From Mixophyes australis (taxonomy: Eukaryota > Chordata > Amphibia > Anura > Limnodynastidae): a DNA stretch of 64,000 bases. Positions within the stretch are counted from its first letter, which is position 1. Each line of letters opens with the position of its first letter. Made by a program: the position numbers and the translations under genes. The notes beneath the pieces are model-generated. The model saw nothing but the letters and a program-made list of their open reading frames with translations. It made no database searches and had not been told where the DNA came from. Positions 1 through 11,926 of this stretch are shown piece after piece. The stretch spans positions 59,871,289 to 59,935,288 of the forward strand of contig JAVHZZ010000003.1 of NCBI GenBank assembly GCA_036250195.1, written 5' to 3'.

Positions 1-84
1 AGAATGAGCCACTGGGTGATGACTTATAGAAACTCTTTCCCCACCCCCAAAAGTAAAAAATATTATAATTTAATATTATCAATT

Positions 85-196
85 TTGTATTCTTTTATGA
101 CTCCTACATATTACGCAGTGCTCTTATTATATTTACTCGTTCACATCAGTCCCTGCCCCAGGGGAGCTTACAATCTATATTCCCTATTATTTTTGT
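85..196 (-). repeat. Truncated SINE/L2-type 3' tail
   Basis: The segment holds 'cacatcagtccctgcccc' followed by 'gagcttacaatct', the signature tail of the SINE family found throughout this window, in antisense orientation. The tRNA-like head is missing. It belongs to the subtype with 'catattacgcagtgct' in place of the usual 'cgcagcgctgtacag'. Confidence 0.7.
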
Positions 197-330
197 GGCA
201 CAGTTTGGATGCAGACATTCGCTTACAAGGTAGGGTCAATGCCAATTCCTATTAAATTGAACTTTTGTGATAATTTTTACCTGAAGTTACAGCATTTCCT
301 TCCTGGCTGGAGGGTCGTCTTCCTGAATGG

Positions 331-411
331 CGATGACCCCGTTCGCAGAGCACGTGACGATGACCCCGTTCGCAGAGCACGTGACGATGACCCCATCCGC
401 AGAGCACGTGT
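331..411. repeat. 27-bp minisatellite, three copies, each with a CACGTG E-box
   Basis: Three head-to-tail 27-bp units start at 331, 358 and 385. The first two are identical; the third carries two base changes in its middle and one in its last base. Each contains a palindromic CACGTG, at 351, 378 and 405. Because 27 is a multiple of three, the array stays open in several frames and gives short repetitive ORFs on both strands; these are not credible genes. Confidence 0.9.
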
Positions 412-2269
412 GGTTGCCCAATGGTTTTATGAGTGACACTGATGTTATCCACATGTCATGACCTTCAGAGTCCCTACATCTGAACCCAGTTAAGCCTTTA
501 CGGGATGTTCTGGAGCAACTCCTGAGACAGTTTTCCATCGCCATCAACCAGGCATCAGTTGAATGTTTGTTTTTATAGCAGGATGGTGCTGTACATCACC
601 TGCATTAATCTAGATATTGGCGCACTCTATGCCATGGCACAAACAGACCTAATGTACTGTATGTGGCTGCCCAGTTAAGTTACTCTTCTTTATATTCATG
701 GCTCCATATTTGTGCCCCCTACTGTAAATGTTATACAAAATTTTATATAATTATAAACCTCTCACTTTTCCCCACACTGTCGTTCAATGTTTAATTTAAA
801 TTCCTGCAGTGGCCAGCACTGTTTGCGGGTACGATTCAGGGAAAGTAACACTGAATGAGCGACTTGAGTGTCTTAGGAGCCCGACTAAACCTTGATTATC
901 TAGGTGGCCGCCTAGTTCGCCTAGTGGTAGTACTTAAAAAGCGCCATCTCAAGGACATCACTGATATGAAAACCATTACATTAAGCACTGCTAAAACTGG
1001 AGGCTGGAGCAGTGAATGCAGACTACACATTGTGGTAGGTGATCTAATGCTTATGCAGATCAACTTTGCGTATAATACAGTATAAGTAAGTTGGAGAATT
1101 TGATTCTAAGTTTATTAGGCACAAAATCTGCCGCCTCATTCAGTTAATGGTTTTTTGGAAGAGAACTCCAGCCCTTTACTGCCAAGCCTCTCTCTTGGTG
1201 ACATTCGTCGACTTCAAAAAAAAACCTTCCCAGAGAAGCTCGAAATAAGACTCTCTGGTTGGGTAGAATCCTGTCCTAAATTTCAGGATTATTCCTCTTG
1301 GCTTGCTGTTTGGTGAACCATAAATATATTCCTTTCTCCCTCGAAATTCACAGCCAGCGGGTTAAGTGATATAATGAATCACCCGTCTCAGCTCTCAGCC
1401 TCCAGGGCTTGTAAATGCAGATTAGCAGCCTCAGTAGGGGAATCGCCGCTAAGAAAGAGCAAGACAGTGGGAACAGACCAGACCTGGCCTCTTCCATTCA
1501 GCGGCAGACTGGCTACAGTTCTTTAGCATGCAGATGAGTTTGCACTGAATAATGCAGTGTGCTACAGATGTCAGTTTTCCTGATGGCCTCTTTCGAGATA
1601 CCTCATTACATGCTGCTCTGAAGAAAGATCCTTTTTTATTCTGATGGCAATACACTGCGGTCTGCATGTTCCCAAACTCAACCATGTCCACTCTACAGCA
1701 CAGGATATATTTTTCTATCTGTAATGTAAGCCAAATGTTACTATACATACTGTACTGATTTTATTCAAGGCATTCCTGCAAATTAATTATATCCCTTTGT
1801 CGTCATACATACTTGGTTAAATTATAGATTTCTTTTTTAAAAGTTAATACTTTTGCGGCCATGTTGTTCCCATTCAAAGATGATTTTGTGTTTCCAGTAA
1901 GTGCCATTATGTGATGAAAATTGTTCCTTTTGAAAGCTCTTCAGTGTGGGTCTTTTTTTCCCTTATACTTTTAATTGAATTTCCTAATTCTAGAGAAAGT
2001 CATGGAATCTTTTTTTAAAGCTTCATATTTCAAAGTATAAATGTAGAATAAAATGGGATGATTAGTTTAGAACAGTGGAAGGATACAAAACATACAATAA
2101 TAATTTGGGCTATAGAGCCCATCCAATATTTTTAATTGGGCATGTCTGTAGAAGGTTGGCCTACTAGATAATTACCTCCCAAATCTTTCCAGACCTGTGG
2201 CCTTTTTTCAGCCATTCACAAACATTTTAATGTGTAATCAAGTGGGATAGAGGAGAGGCGTCATTAAAG
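412..2269. other. Intronic sequence, no recognised feature
   Basis: Unique-looking AT-rich sequence. The short ORFs in it, for example 855-1085 and 1449-1748, show no recognisable domain. Confidence 0.5.
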
Positions 2270-2443
2270 CATAGTTGCCAAACTTTGAAGATTGGTCTCC
2301 GGGAGTCTGGTGTGGAGGTGGGGGTGAGGGGGTTGGGCTCAGCGAATCACACCATTTTGGCCCCGCCCCCTGTGATGTAATGACGCAATCGCATATTTTG
2401 GGAGTCTCCCGGACATTCCGGGAGAGTTGCCTAACTAGCCTAG
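2270..2443 (-). repeat. MITE-like element with CTCCCGG termini, copy 1
   Basis: One end reads 'ggtctccgggagtc' and the other 'gggagtctcccggac' then 'gggagagttgcctaac', giving imperfect inverted ends. The GC-rich centre includes 'ccccgccccctgtgatg' and 'aatgacgcaatcg'. A related copy lies at 19936-20229 in the opposite orientation, sharing the 'ttgcctactctcccggaatgtcc' type terminus and the 'aatgacgcgat' core. Small DNA transposon by structure; family not identified. Confidence 0.6.
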
Positions 2444-3521
2444 GCAACCATTCATTCGACTTGACAGATTCTTCTGCAAAATGTAAATATTGTGTATCTG
2501 TGTGGACATGGAACACTGTCCATATGATACAGAACACTGACTTATTACGTATCTTAACGTTCACCTGGGGATCTATTCACTGGGAATCACCAACATCTCG
2601 GGTGTTTCAAGACCATTCTTGAGGTTTGACCCATATCCATAAGGTTTATGGTGACTCTATAGTCTACACTTTATATTTCTAGGTGACATTCTAGCCACAA
2701 GATAGTGGTCTCCACTCTAAGGGACATTCTAATTAAATACAAGTTACCTGCATGATCATATAGCGGGACCACAAGCTGCATGACCCTGCGCTATCCTGAT
2801 TTGTGTTGAGAGGTGACATCTACAGTGTCAGATGTCTGTCATTGCTCAGGTCATTTTGCCAGATATTTCTTTGTGTTGAATACACTACAAAGAACCATCT
2901 GAACTGACCCTTAGAGAACGTGTTGCAGAGCTGAGGGCTTTCAATTTTTGCTGCTCGTACAGAATAGGATTATTAATTTGAAAGGACCATCTGGCTCCAT
3001 TCAGCATATTCAGCGTATGCAGTTTATTAATGTAGATTGCATGCAATGAATAATAGCACTAAATCTAATCACTTTAATGGGTAGAACATGACTGCTGGTA
3101 AGGTTAGAACCCATGGGGCATCATTTCCATGTACCTGGAGACCCCTTTAATTCAATTTGTGTTCCAATTATATTCTGCAGCTAGATGTCCAGCGAGGGAC
3201 GGCATATAGATCATTGGAGCCACAGTTCATGTATATATGTATTGTGTATATACACTTCATTTTACTAGGCTTTGGTAACCACATTTATACTTTTCTTTTT
3301 TTTTTTGTCTGTTATCTCTCGTGTATATTTTTATTTAATGAAGACCAGTCACCAAGAGGACTTTTAGGTTTTATTAATATCTCCCAGAATAGGTATCACA
3401 TTGTAGTTTTTGAATGGCATCATAAAGTCACACTCAACTCTTCTTTAATACCTCTCGTACACATTTTTCTTTTCAAGAGTTTATTCTTTGAGATGTGGAG
3501 AAGTACATGAGACAGGAGGTA
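2444..3521. other. Intronic sequence, no recognised feature
   Basis: AT-rich sequence with a short T-tract at 3296-3306. The 117-codon ORF at 3157-3510 is hydrophobic and low in complexity, without a recognisable domain or clear start context, and is judged chance. Confidence 0.5.
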
Positions 3522-3640
3522 GTAGATTTATCAAACCCTTATAAAGGAAAAGTGGAGGTAATGCCCGTACTAACCAATTAGAATTTAGCTGTCATTTATG
3601 TAGTGCATTCTGGAAAATGATCGCTAAAATCCTGGTTGGT
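3522..3640. repeat. Decayed copy of the palindromic CCAAT-stem MITE
   Basis: It retains the order of the family seen intact at 18953-19127: an end like 'agatttatcaaaccc', then 'aaaagtggaggta', 'aaccaattagaatttagctg', the central 'tcatttatgtagtgcattc', and a damaged second arm ending near 'cctggttggtat'. Many substitutions mark it as the oldest copy in the window. Confidence 0.55.
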
Positions 3641-3649
3641 ATGGCCGAC

Positions 3650-4374
3650 CGACGTGTTATCTACAACGACTTTACCTTCGCTCGGACGATGAATGCGGAC
3701 ACACTAGTCACGTTTTAGACGATTAGCGAAAGACCGACCGTCCGAGCAGCCTTCTCGCAGCCATATTGTCGTGAGCACGGATTTGAATTTCGTACACACA
3801 AACGACATATGAGGTCCATGTAATGGTATACCCAAGAAATTTAAATAAAGGGCAGAACATGTTCAATAGTAACCACCCCAAACCTCATCAAAAGAAGCAA
3901 ACACGTTTTCTTCATTCATTCGTTAGCACATACTTGTGTACAATGCACGGTTATAATTAAACTGGCAGACATATGTTATACGTATAAATGCAATAGACAG
4001 CTGCTATGGCTTTATCGCTAGAAGCACCTCATTTCCAGTTGAGTGACTTGAGGACAACACATCACATTGGATATGTACAGGCATCAGAAATTTAGATACA
4101 CGCGGTCCCCAGAGAAATCGCAGTCCGAGGAAGTATCGCCAGTTGCCCGTGGATCAATCGGAAATGTATACACACTACATGATCGTTCGATGATTGGTCG
4201 TACTGTTTAATATTTTCCTCCCAAACAAATGAGCCGACATTCGACACTTTGGGACGACTTTCGACCATCGTGTCATTATACACACTAACCCGACTTCCAA
4301 CCGAACGGTCGAATGTCGACTGATTGGCCCGATTGCACGAAAAAGCTCCAGTGTGTACCTAGCCTAAAGTTTGC
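3650..4374 (+). repeat. Decayed TACACAC-terminus DNA element with an interrupted centre
   Basis: Two blocks match the complete element at 54619-55039 in order. The left block (about 3690-3805) shares 'cacactag', 'gacgatta' and 'agccatattgtcgtg'. The right block (about 4150-4374) shares 'tttaatattttc', 'ttcgaccatcgtgtca' and 'cacactaacccgac', and ends 'gtgtgtacctagcc'. About 300 bp of unrelated sequence separates the blocks. The left terminus is not recognisable. Non-autonomous DNA transposon by comparison with the TTA-flanked relatives. Confidence 0.65.
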
Positions 4375-5007
4375 TCTGACCATATGAGCTTACAATCTAA
4401 GAGTCGTGTCTGGGGGTGCAGTGCTTTGTACATAAAGTAGCGGGGTAACCATTGTAGTTGCTGTCGTGTGAGTGTTGGTGGATACTGTAAGGCAGAATTG
4501 GCTTATTACAGTAATTTATAGAGAAGAGGAACAGTATGTCCCTTGCAGTTTGTTTTGACCATGTTATAACTATAAGATAATGAAATCACTGCATGCAATG
4601 GAATCTGGTGAACTTTCTCAGGTTTGGTCAGTGCAGCGAGCTCAAGCTGCAATTTGGGAGTTTTTGGCTTGTCTATTGTATTTATCATTAGCTCTGTAGT
4701 TTAGCAATGCTTAAAGGTCTATTCAACAAGTGGTGAAGAGCCTACATGCCGGTCAAAGGCACTTTCACCACTTTTTCTTTTTCAAAGGTTTAATGTTGGC
4801 GTAATCACAGATTTCGCCGTCATTAACCTAATTACCAGCACTTGTTGGTGTCCCCACTTACCTCTATGGGGATATCGGCATTGGGTAATTCATCAAGTTC
4901 CGAAAAGCAACGCTTTTTGCAGCAAACTAAACTGGCATCTTTCTATCGGAGTTAGTTTTCACATTTTTTTTGCCAGCGTGGTAGTTTTACCTTGTCAACT
5001 GAAGCCT

Positions 5008-5164
5008 AACGCTGCCGGCGAATGGAGAAAGTACTAGGCTCTTTGCACTTTCTCCCGGGAGGGACCCAGCGAATATGGGGAAGCTTCAACTGGATCCCTC
5101 CCTGGAGAAAAGTGCTAGGCAAGGGCAAATGGAGAAGGGCTATTCTCCATTCGCTAACAGCGTT
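5008..5164. repeat. Imperfect palindrome in a foldback element
   Basis: The left arm runs 'aacgctg', 'gcgaatggagaa', 'agtactaggct', 'ctttctcccgggaggga'. The right arm is its reverse complement in order: 'tccctccctggagaaa', 'agtgctaggc', 'ttctccattcgc', 'cagcgtt'. A spacer of about 30 bp lies between them. The surrounding 4710-5230 is probably part of the same small DNA transposon. Confidence 0.65.
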
Positions 5165-5230
5165 GGGCTGCTGGTGAAGAGGGGAGGTATACGCCAGGCT
5201 CGCAGAGCAGCGCCAGCATAGTAAATTACT

Positions 5231-6244
5231 TGCACAAGTACTTGCTGGAATACTGCTTTCTGGTGTGTACCGTAGGCAAGTCTGGTGTATGGTCTCAAAT
5301 GTAACCTATCACCTAGTGGCTGTATTGTATGGAAAAGGGAAAATAATCCTTATCTTTTTCCAAGCAATTATTTTTGAACAAAATAAATAAAACATCATTC
5401 TAAGTAATGATTCATATGATATCTGTTTACCTGTTCCCAGAATCCTCTAGTCAGGAGTTCATAGACTGATAAGTCTGACCTGGCATTATTCTTCTATCCT
5501 CAGCACATAAATTGTCTTGCATCCATTGTTCTCCTATGTATATAACTAATGTATGTGGAGGGGGAAGAACACTGGTAAGTCATCAATTATGTAAGGAGAA
5601 GGTGCACCGAGCTAAAATATAAATGGGTTTAGTGGTAATGAGCACGCTGTGATACATCTCTGCTCAATCTCCTCTTATACAAGTCAGAGTGTTATCCCGG
5701 AAAGTGGTCAGAATTAAAACAAGATGAGTTCATTCCTTGGTCATGACCCACTTAGCTCGGAGGCGCGATACTGTCCTGGGAGCAATTACAGGAGCGAACC
5801 GCAGGCCAGCATTAAGATGTGTTGAAGCAGCACTCTGTATAACACTGCTTTTCAATCTCTTGTGTCATCATCTCTGCTTTGGAAAAAACACATTTGTATT
5901 TAGGGCTGTTTTGTGGTTTTGAGACACTGCCTTAAGTTGCACAGTGTGCGGCGGTGGTGTTAACCTTAACTTGGGCAGTGATCTTACATTTTGCATACTA
6001 GACAGTTGTAGCCGGCATTCGTTATAGAGACGAGAGTGCATAGTTGTAGTCATGAGCTGGGTTTATATTTAAAAATTTTAACACAACCTTTAAAATGGGG
6101 CCCGTCCCACTCAGTTCTGTGTGACTATGACCCTCCTTCCAGCCTAATGCAGGGGGGATTTAAATAAAAATGTTTTTACATTTGGATTGCCAGACCATTG
6201 TTAATGTGTGGCCATCTGCTACATAATGTGACGGCTGCCATTTT
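5231..6244. other. Intronic sequence, no recognised feature
   Basis: No repeat family or coding signal recognised. Short ORFs at 5737-5922 and 5868-6053 have no domain. Confidence 0.45.
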
Positions 6245-6522
6245 GCTTACCTCCCAATGTTGGGATTATCCAAATTGGGGAAACAAGTAGGCATAAGGGC
6301 GTGTGGTCACAGCTGTGGGGAGGGGGGGGGGGGGGGGGGGGGTCTAGTGCCATAAAATCATCATTCAAATGCTGTGGACACCAGAGACATCTGTTTCACC
6401 ATGGTGCGTGAGGGTGTATCCACCCAAATTCTTGTGATTTTGGGATAAAGGTGCCGATCGCGGGACAGTACCTTGAAATGGCGACTGTACTGGCAAAATT
6501 GGGAGAGTTGGTAGGTATAATT
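6245..6522. repeat. Possible small foldback element with an internal G21 tract
   Basis: The left edge 'acctcccaatgttggga' and the right edge 'ttgggagagttggtaggta' are imperfect inverted repeats. An uninterrupted run of 21 G occupies 6322-6342. No target duplication was found. The length of the G run is likely to be unreliable in an assembly. Confidence 0.4.
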
Positions 6523-6827
6523 TTGTGGATTGAACCAATATTTATATTAATATTAAAAAAAATCCAAATTCTCTAGGAACTGGTGACATCAGTCATAAGG
6601 AGCACCATTCTTGGCGAATCGCTATGAAAATGGTTCCATACCCAGAATAGCTGCTTTTACTGAGGCCATGGTTGCAGATAACCAGACCAAATACAACACA
6701 ATATTCTACACACCTCAACACAAAACGCCAACATTCCCACCACAGTGGTCAGGAAGGATGCCTCATAGCTTTAGAGCCTTGCAAAAGATTGACTAGGGAT
6801 GTGTCTAATTTACATGTGGTAGGGAAA

Positions 6828-7149
6828 TCATCAGCGATTTTATATAGCGCCACTAATTCCAAAGCGCTGTACAGAGATCTCGCTCACATCCCTGCTCCAT
6901 TGGAGCTTACAGTCTAAATTCCCTAACATACACACACAGAGAGAGAGAGAGAGAGACACTAAGGTCAATTTGAGAGCAGCCAATTAACCTTCTAATATGT
7001 TTTTTTGGAATGTGGGCAGAAACCAGAGCACCCGGAGGAAACCTATGAAACATACAAATTCCACACAGATAAGGCCATGATCTGGAATTGAACTTATAAC
7101 CCCAGTGCTGTGAAGCAGAAGTGCTAACCACTAAGCCACTGTGCTGTCA
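6828..7149 (-). repeat. tRNA-headed SINE with L2-like tail, full length
   Basis: Antisense copy. On the minus strand it begins with the tRNA-like head (A-box-like 'gtggcttagtggttagca' and a degenerate B-box) and passes through 'aaaacata' and 'ggttaattggc'. It ends with 'gactgtaagctcc' and 'ggcgctatataaaa'. An internal (GA)n tract lies at about 6939-6956. The family recurs at least ten more times in this window. Confidence 0.85.
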
Positions 7150-7302
7150 CTGTGGCAGTGACTATGTCCGTATAAAGATTGCAATGTGCAACACAGTATG
7201 CTGGGGGTATATAAATAAAGATTATCATAATTTTTACTAAGTGAGTGTTTTACATTGAATGGAGAAGATAATCAGTACCATATCGGTCAAAGTATGGGAT
7301 AA

Positions 7303-7520
7303 AGCACGGTGACTAAGTGGTTAGCCACTCCGGGTGCTCTGGTTTCCCCCCACACTCCAAAAACATACTAGTAGGTTAATTGGCTGCTATCAAAATTGAC
7401 CCTTGTCTGTCTGTCCGTGTTAGGGAATTTAGACTGTAAGCTCTAATGGGGCAGGGACTGTTGTAAATGAGCTCTCTGTACAGCGCTGCGGAATCAGTGG
7501 CGCTATATAAATGATGATGA
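7303..7520 (+). repeat. SINE with internal deletion
   Basis: The sense copy starts 'agcacggtgactaagtgg', then jumps from 'ggttagc' straight to 'cactccgggtgctc', deleting the B-box region. It continues normally to 'gcgctatataaatgatgatga'. The ATG-repeat tail is typical of the family's 3' end. Confidence 0.85.
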
Positions 7521-8304
7521 AGGAGGGAGAGAATAAATGAAAGCCGGGAGAATAGGAAAGGTACTGTACTTATAAACTATATATTAGAAAAACCTTGTAT
7601 GTCACATTCTCTTCTGAAAGTTTTATTTGTATCTTCCTCTTCTATACGTGACATCTTGACCTTGGCTTTCCCTGAGGGGCTGTGTCAACGCCAAATGGTC
7701 CATGATGATTTTTAATTACAACATTCTGCTGACGACCTGTCTTACGTTTAACCCTGTGTACTTCATCCTCTTGTGTCTCACATCTTCATCTTGTGTTTAT
7801 TGATCCATGTCAGACACAGCAGAGCTTGAAGCTGCGAGAAGTCTTTATTTTGAGGAGTTTGGGAAACATCATTTCTATGTCCTACTCCCCTCTACGTCTC
7901 TTTTCTGAAAGCTATTTATATGTTTATTACAGAACACATTCAAATGTAATTTTATAAATTGCACAATGGCTATATTGATTTTTAATAACCTTATTACAAG
8001 TGTTGGCTAATTCTATTTTCTCTCCTTGTCTCATATTGGTGCTGCGTTTCTGGATCATTTGCTGCTGTTTTTGAAAAATTTCTGTCCCGATAGGTAAGTG
8101 ACTTAATCTCTTTTCCTCTACATATAATGACATGTTTTTGTAGATGTGTTTTGCCAAAGGCTAGTACCATTTATTGCACTTGCTCTATCCATCGGCCACT
8201 TCTGCTCCATGCTGCTTATTGTGAAAGTGTTCTATAAAGCGGAATCCTTAGCGAGCTGTGAGCACGGAATGCACGTAGAGCACTGGCTACTACAATAGTG
8301 TATG
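7521..8304. other. Intronic sequence, no recognised feature
   Basis: AT-rich sequence without a recognised repeat or coding exon. Confidence 0.45.
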
Positions 8305-8474
8305 TACTGCAGAAGATGATTGGCGTTATATAAACTATAAGAGAAGTTTCAGTATACACAAATTGTATGCTGTATAGTTTTATATAGCGCCAATCATCTT
8401 CTGCAGTGCTGGACAGAATATGTAATCATCACATCAGTCCCTTACCCATTGGAGCTTAAAATTCCCTAATTACC
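8305..8474. repeat. Palindrome of two L2/SINE-type tails, head to head
   Basis: The left arm (8305-8339) carries 'ctgcagaagatgattggcg' and 'tatataaactata'. The right arm (8373-8409) is its reverse complement with few changes. The right arm continues as a normal antisense tail with 'cacatcagtccc' and 'ttggagctta' to about 8474. This is either a foldback element that captured an L2-type tail or an inverted duplication. Confidence 0.7.
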
Positions 8475-8529
8475 TTCATCCCAAAAAAAGAGATCCAACC
8501 ATAAAATCCCCACAAGGTGCCATATTATT

Positions 8530-8818
8530 AATCTTTATTTATATATTCCACCATATTACACAGTGTTTTACAGAGAACAGTCATTCACATCAGCCCCTGC
8601 CACATTGTAGCTTACCACACACACACAGGCTAGAGTCTATTTTGTCAGAAGCCTATTAACCTACTAGTATGTTTTTGGGCTGTAGGAGGAAACTAGAGCA
8701 CAAAGAGGAAACCCAGACAACTACAGGCAGGACCATACAAACTCCACACACATAAAGCATTGGTTGAACTCAGTGACCCCAGTGTCATGAGGCAGCAATG
8801 CTGACCACTGTGCTGCCT
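8530..8818 (-). repeat. Divergent SINE subfamily, nearly full length
   Basis: Antisense copy with 'atattacacagtgttttacagaga' type tail instead of 'cgcagcgctgtacag'. The middle ('attaacctactagtatg', 'gaggaaac') and the head remnant 'ctgaccactgtgctgcc' are retained. The same subtype occurs at 57072-57208 and probably at 85-196. Confidence 0.75.
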
Positions 8819-10860
8819 GACACTCTGTTGGTGTGTGGAGGGTTTATCTATACAGTCATACACTAACTAAACATAGCTAAAAACGCTCCTACAATGTGCT
8901 CTGCAGAGTGCTGGGTACATGATTACTAATTGTGAGCCCAGTGCTTGCTTTGTCAATAGCTTGTTACCAGTAGCTGGGAGTCAAATGGTCTATTTAACAC
9001 CCATTCTTTACATGTAATAATGTGTCATACGTCAACTTTTCAAGAAATCGCCACAAAAAGGACTTTTCGCACCTATGTCGTTGCTCCATAGAAAGTATAG
9101 GGCGGGAGAGAAAAGGCCTCTTCAGGTCACTGTTTGTTTTGCTTTTGCCTGAATCTGCTCCTCACATTTTGGATGACGAAATGATTCAGGGACAGTAGGA
9201 TTCAAGCACAAATTTAAAAAAAATATTATAAAATCTTTCTTTGTTCTTAATCCTTTGTAATTGAATGGGAAATTGTTTTGTGCCTATAATCCAGTGGGGG
9301 AAGAAAACAAACACATGAAGGCTCACTAAGGGCGCTCGCTACTGATTGACCTGGCGTGACAGAAGCCCATTAGCCACCAGGCCAATCCCAAGCGTTTACG
9401 CACACTGGCTGCTTGTGATTGGCTATCGACTAAAAGGAGTCTCTGTCAACTCCGGGCAGTGTTTTACTTTTACTGGGCAGTTGCATCTACTTGTTGTTGT
9501 TCTCCCATAGTATAGGTTTGTTTTTGCTATTGTGGAACTACATGTTCCAGGATGCACTGGCAGTCATTGGCTGGGAAAGAAGTGCTTGTGTTGTGGTTCA
9601 CCATATCCTTCCAGTCCACAGCTGTCAGTGCATCCTTGAGCATTTAGTTCCAGCAATAAACGGCTGAGGATTGAGCCATGGAGTTCCTCTGCTCAAGATG
9701 AACGCAGAACTTTGTTTTAGTTTTGCGTCCAACTTTCCTGCTCGCCTCACCCTGCACTTTTCCTGGTGCTTCCATTACATTGAGTGATTCTTTGAGTGTG
9801 ATCCACCATTTTTATGGGAACAAAAAAAATTCCACTTATTGCAAAGAATTGATTAGGCCCCTCGCTCTGTTCGGAGATGTCAGTCTCTGAGCAGATTGGG
9901 TAAAGCAAAAGACCACCCCCGCGAAGACTTCTGCTCTGAGAGCTGAATGGTTGCTTAATCCATTAAGGGAACAGAATCTACAGAGAACAGCAGCCGCAAT
10001 ATGTAGATGCAAAGAGAAAATGTTCCGTTTACTTCTATAATAACACTCCAATGTATTATTAATGCTGACAAATGACCTTTTTTAAATGTATATACTACCC
10101 AGAATCTCATAACTCTGTTTTAATTTTTTGTACGAATAATTTATAATTGATTAAGTCTCTGATTTTATATAAAACATGGATTGCCCCATAGCTGGACACT
10201 TCCTGAACATCTGTAAAGTAACTTGCATTTTAGGTTTATTGGTCCTTTTTAATGGAAGGCGCATTAAATTATTACACGATCGTGGACAACACACAGATTA
10301 GTGTATATTCTGGGACGGTGATTTATTTATGTATTTTTGTACTTTTTTTTTTTTTTTAGTACATGTGGAAACTATTTCAGAGATTAAAGCTTAAATGTCA
10401 AGGGATTTTGTCTCTCTAATGGATGTATCACTCCAGACTGCTTCCGATTTCTGCCGAATCTGATGGAAACAGGTGCAGTAGCTGCACCTGCTAAACGAAC
10501 GTTCTATATCTGTACGTGAAAGAAGCCGTCTAATGCCTGAAGTATGTCTCTCTTCAGTTGACGACAAGAGATGCTAATCGCATTTCCATTGCTGGATAAG
10601 CAGTGCAGCACTATAACATCCATCAGACCACGTCCTTGGTTAACACCCGTTGATGCTGGGTGCATCCAGCGGACATCAAAATCTTCCTGAGCTTGCAATG
10701 ATTCCCTCTTGTTTTGAAATCACTGCTTGACAGTGATGGGAAAGTTTTCCAAGATAGGAAACTTTTTATTTGCTGCAATATACCAATATGTTTTCACCGG
10801 GGCAGCTGAGTGATACACAGCACCCAGGTGATACTGGCTGGCAGCGGTAAGAAGTATTAC
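8819..10860. other. Intronic sequence, no recognised feature
   Basis: About 2 kb without a recognised repeat or conserved exon; short A and T tracts only, for example near 10344-10358. ORFs 9836-10051 and 10504-10698 show no domain. Confidence 0.45.
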
Positions 10861-10970
10861 AGCACGGTGGCTCAGTGGTTAGCACATCTGCCTCACAGCA
10901 CTGGGGTCCTGAGTTCAATTCCCGACCATGGTCTTATCTGTGTGGAGTTTGTATGTTCTGGAAGTTGGGG
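10861..10970 (+). repeat. SINE head fragment
   Basis: Sense copy of the tRNA-like head only: 'agcacggtggctcagtgg' (A-box-like), 'gagttcaattcccgacc' (B-box-like) and 'cttatctgtgtggag'. It breaks off after 'gtatgttct'. The truncation is at the 3' side, unlike the usual 5' truncation of LINE-mobilised copies. Confidence 0.8.
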
Positions 10971-11782
10971 TTCCAGATACACTTTTGATGGAAGCAAAAA
11001 TGAAACAAAAAAAGCTAAATATATATATATTTTTTAAAATTGTAATTGTATTGGAGCATTCCGGTATGAGGAAAGGACGGATTTATTTTAATAAAGTGTT
11101 TGTTCATACAATCTCGCCTGCTATGGACATCCTGATATAGTGTTTGGGGGGCAGCTTTCCTTATTAAATGGGCATTCACATCGAGCCCCAACGAAAGCAA
11201 TCACCAGCAATACCGAACACCGGTCCAGGGGCTTTTATAAACAGGGAGAAGCCTTAAGAAAATGGTCTTTTCTCCCTATCCTAAATAGACCCCTTAAAGT
11301 GAAGCCATTTTTCATGTTCCCCCTCTTCCTTTTACATGTGGGTGGCTTTCTATATAACAGCACTTTTTTTTTTGAATCTTGGTCACTTTCCCATGACTGG
11401 AGCGTGAACTATAAACAGAGGATGCTAAGAGTAATACTATAATAGAGTGTAGAATTAACCCACAATGCACAGCAGGCATCTCTACCCTTCCCTTGACAAG
11501 TTCAATGGACGTAGCACAGCATCCAAAACTAGGACTGCTACTAAAATATGTGTACAGCTTTTTGTGATGGAAGCCCAATTTATTATTGTAATACTGTATA
11601 CAAGTGTGCTGGTTTTAATACAGATCTTGACGAAGAAAGCCTTTTGAATGTGACTCTTTAAAGGGTTAATAATGTTTAGCACTTTAAACACTTTGTCCCA
11701 TCGCAGTCTCCCAACTTTTATTAGAGGGGCAATATATAATTTAAAGAAACCTGCCCTGAAGAAAATGATCTATCCAATAAAT
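10971..11782. other. Intronic sequence, no firm feature
   Basis: Mostly unassigned. The part around 11157-11300 resembles the edge of the foldback element near 4710-5230 ('aatagacccctt' against 'aaaggtctattc'), but the similarity is too short to call. Confidence 0.4.
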
Positions 11783-11890
11783 CATCATTACCATCCTCAC
11801 CATTTATTAATATAGCGCCACTAATTACACAGCACTGTACAGAGAACTCGCATCAGTCCCTGCCCCATTGGGGCTTACAGCCTAAATTCC

Positions 11891-11926
<36 letters not shown>

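Noticed and set aside
2238..2622. Overlapping 108- and 115-codon ORFs on opposite strands
   Set aside because: Both cross the MITE at 2270-2443 and have no domain.
6322..6342. Long G tract as a functional quadruplex element
   Set aside because: Several mononucleotide G/C tracts of 14-21 bp occur within repeats in this window; nothing sets this one apart, and its length may be a sequencing artefact.
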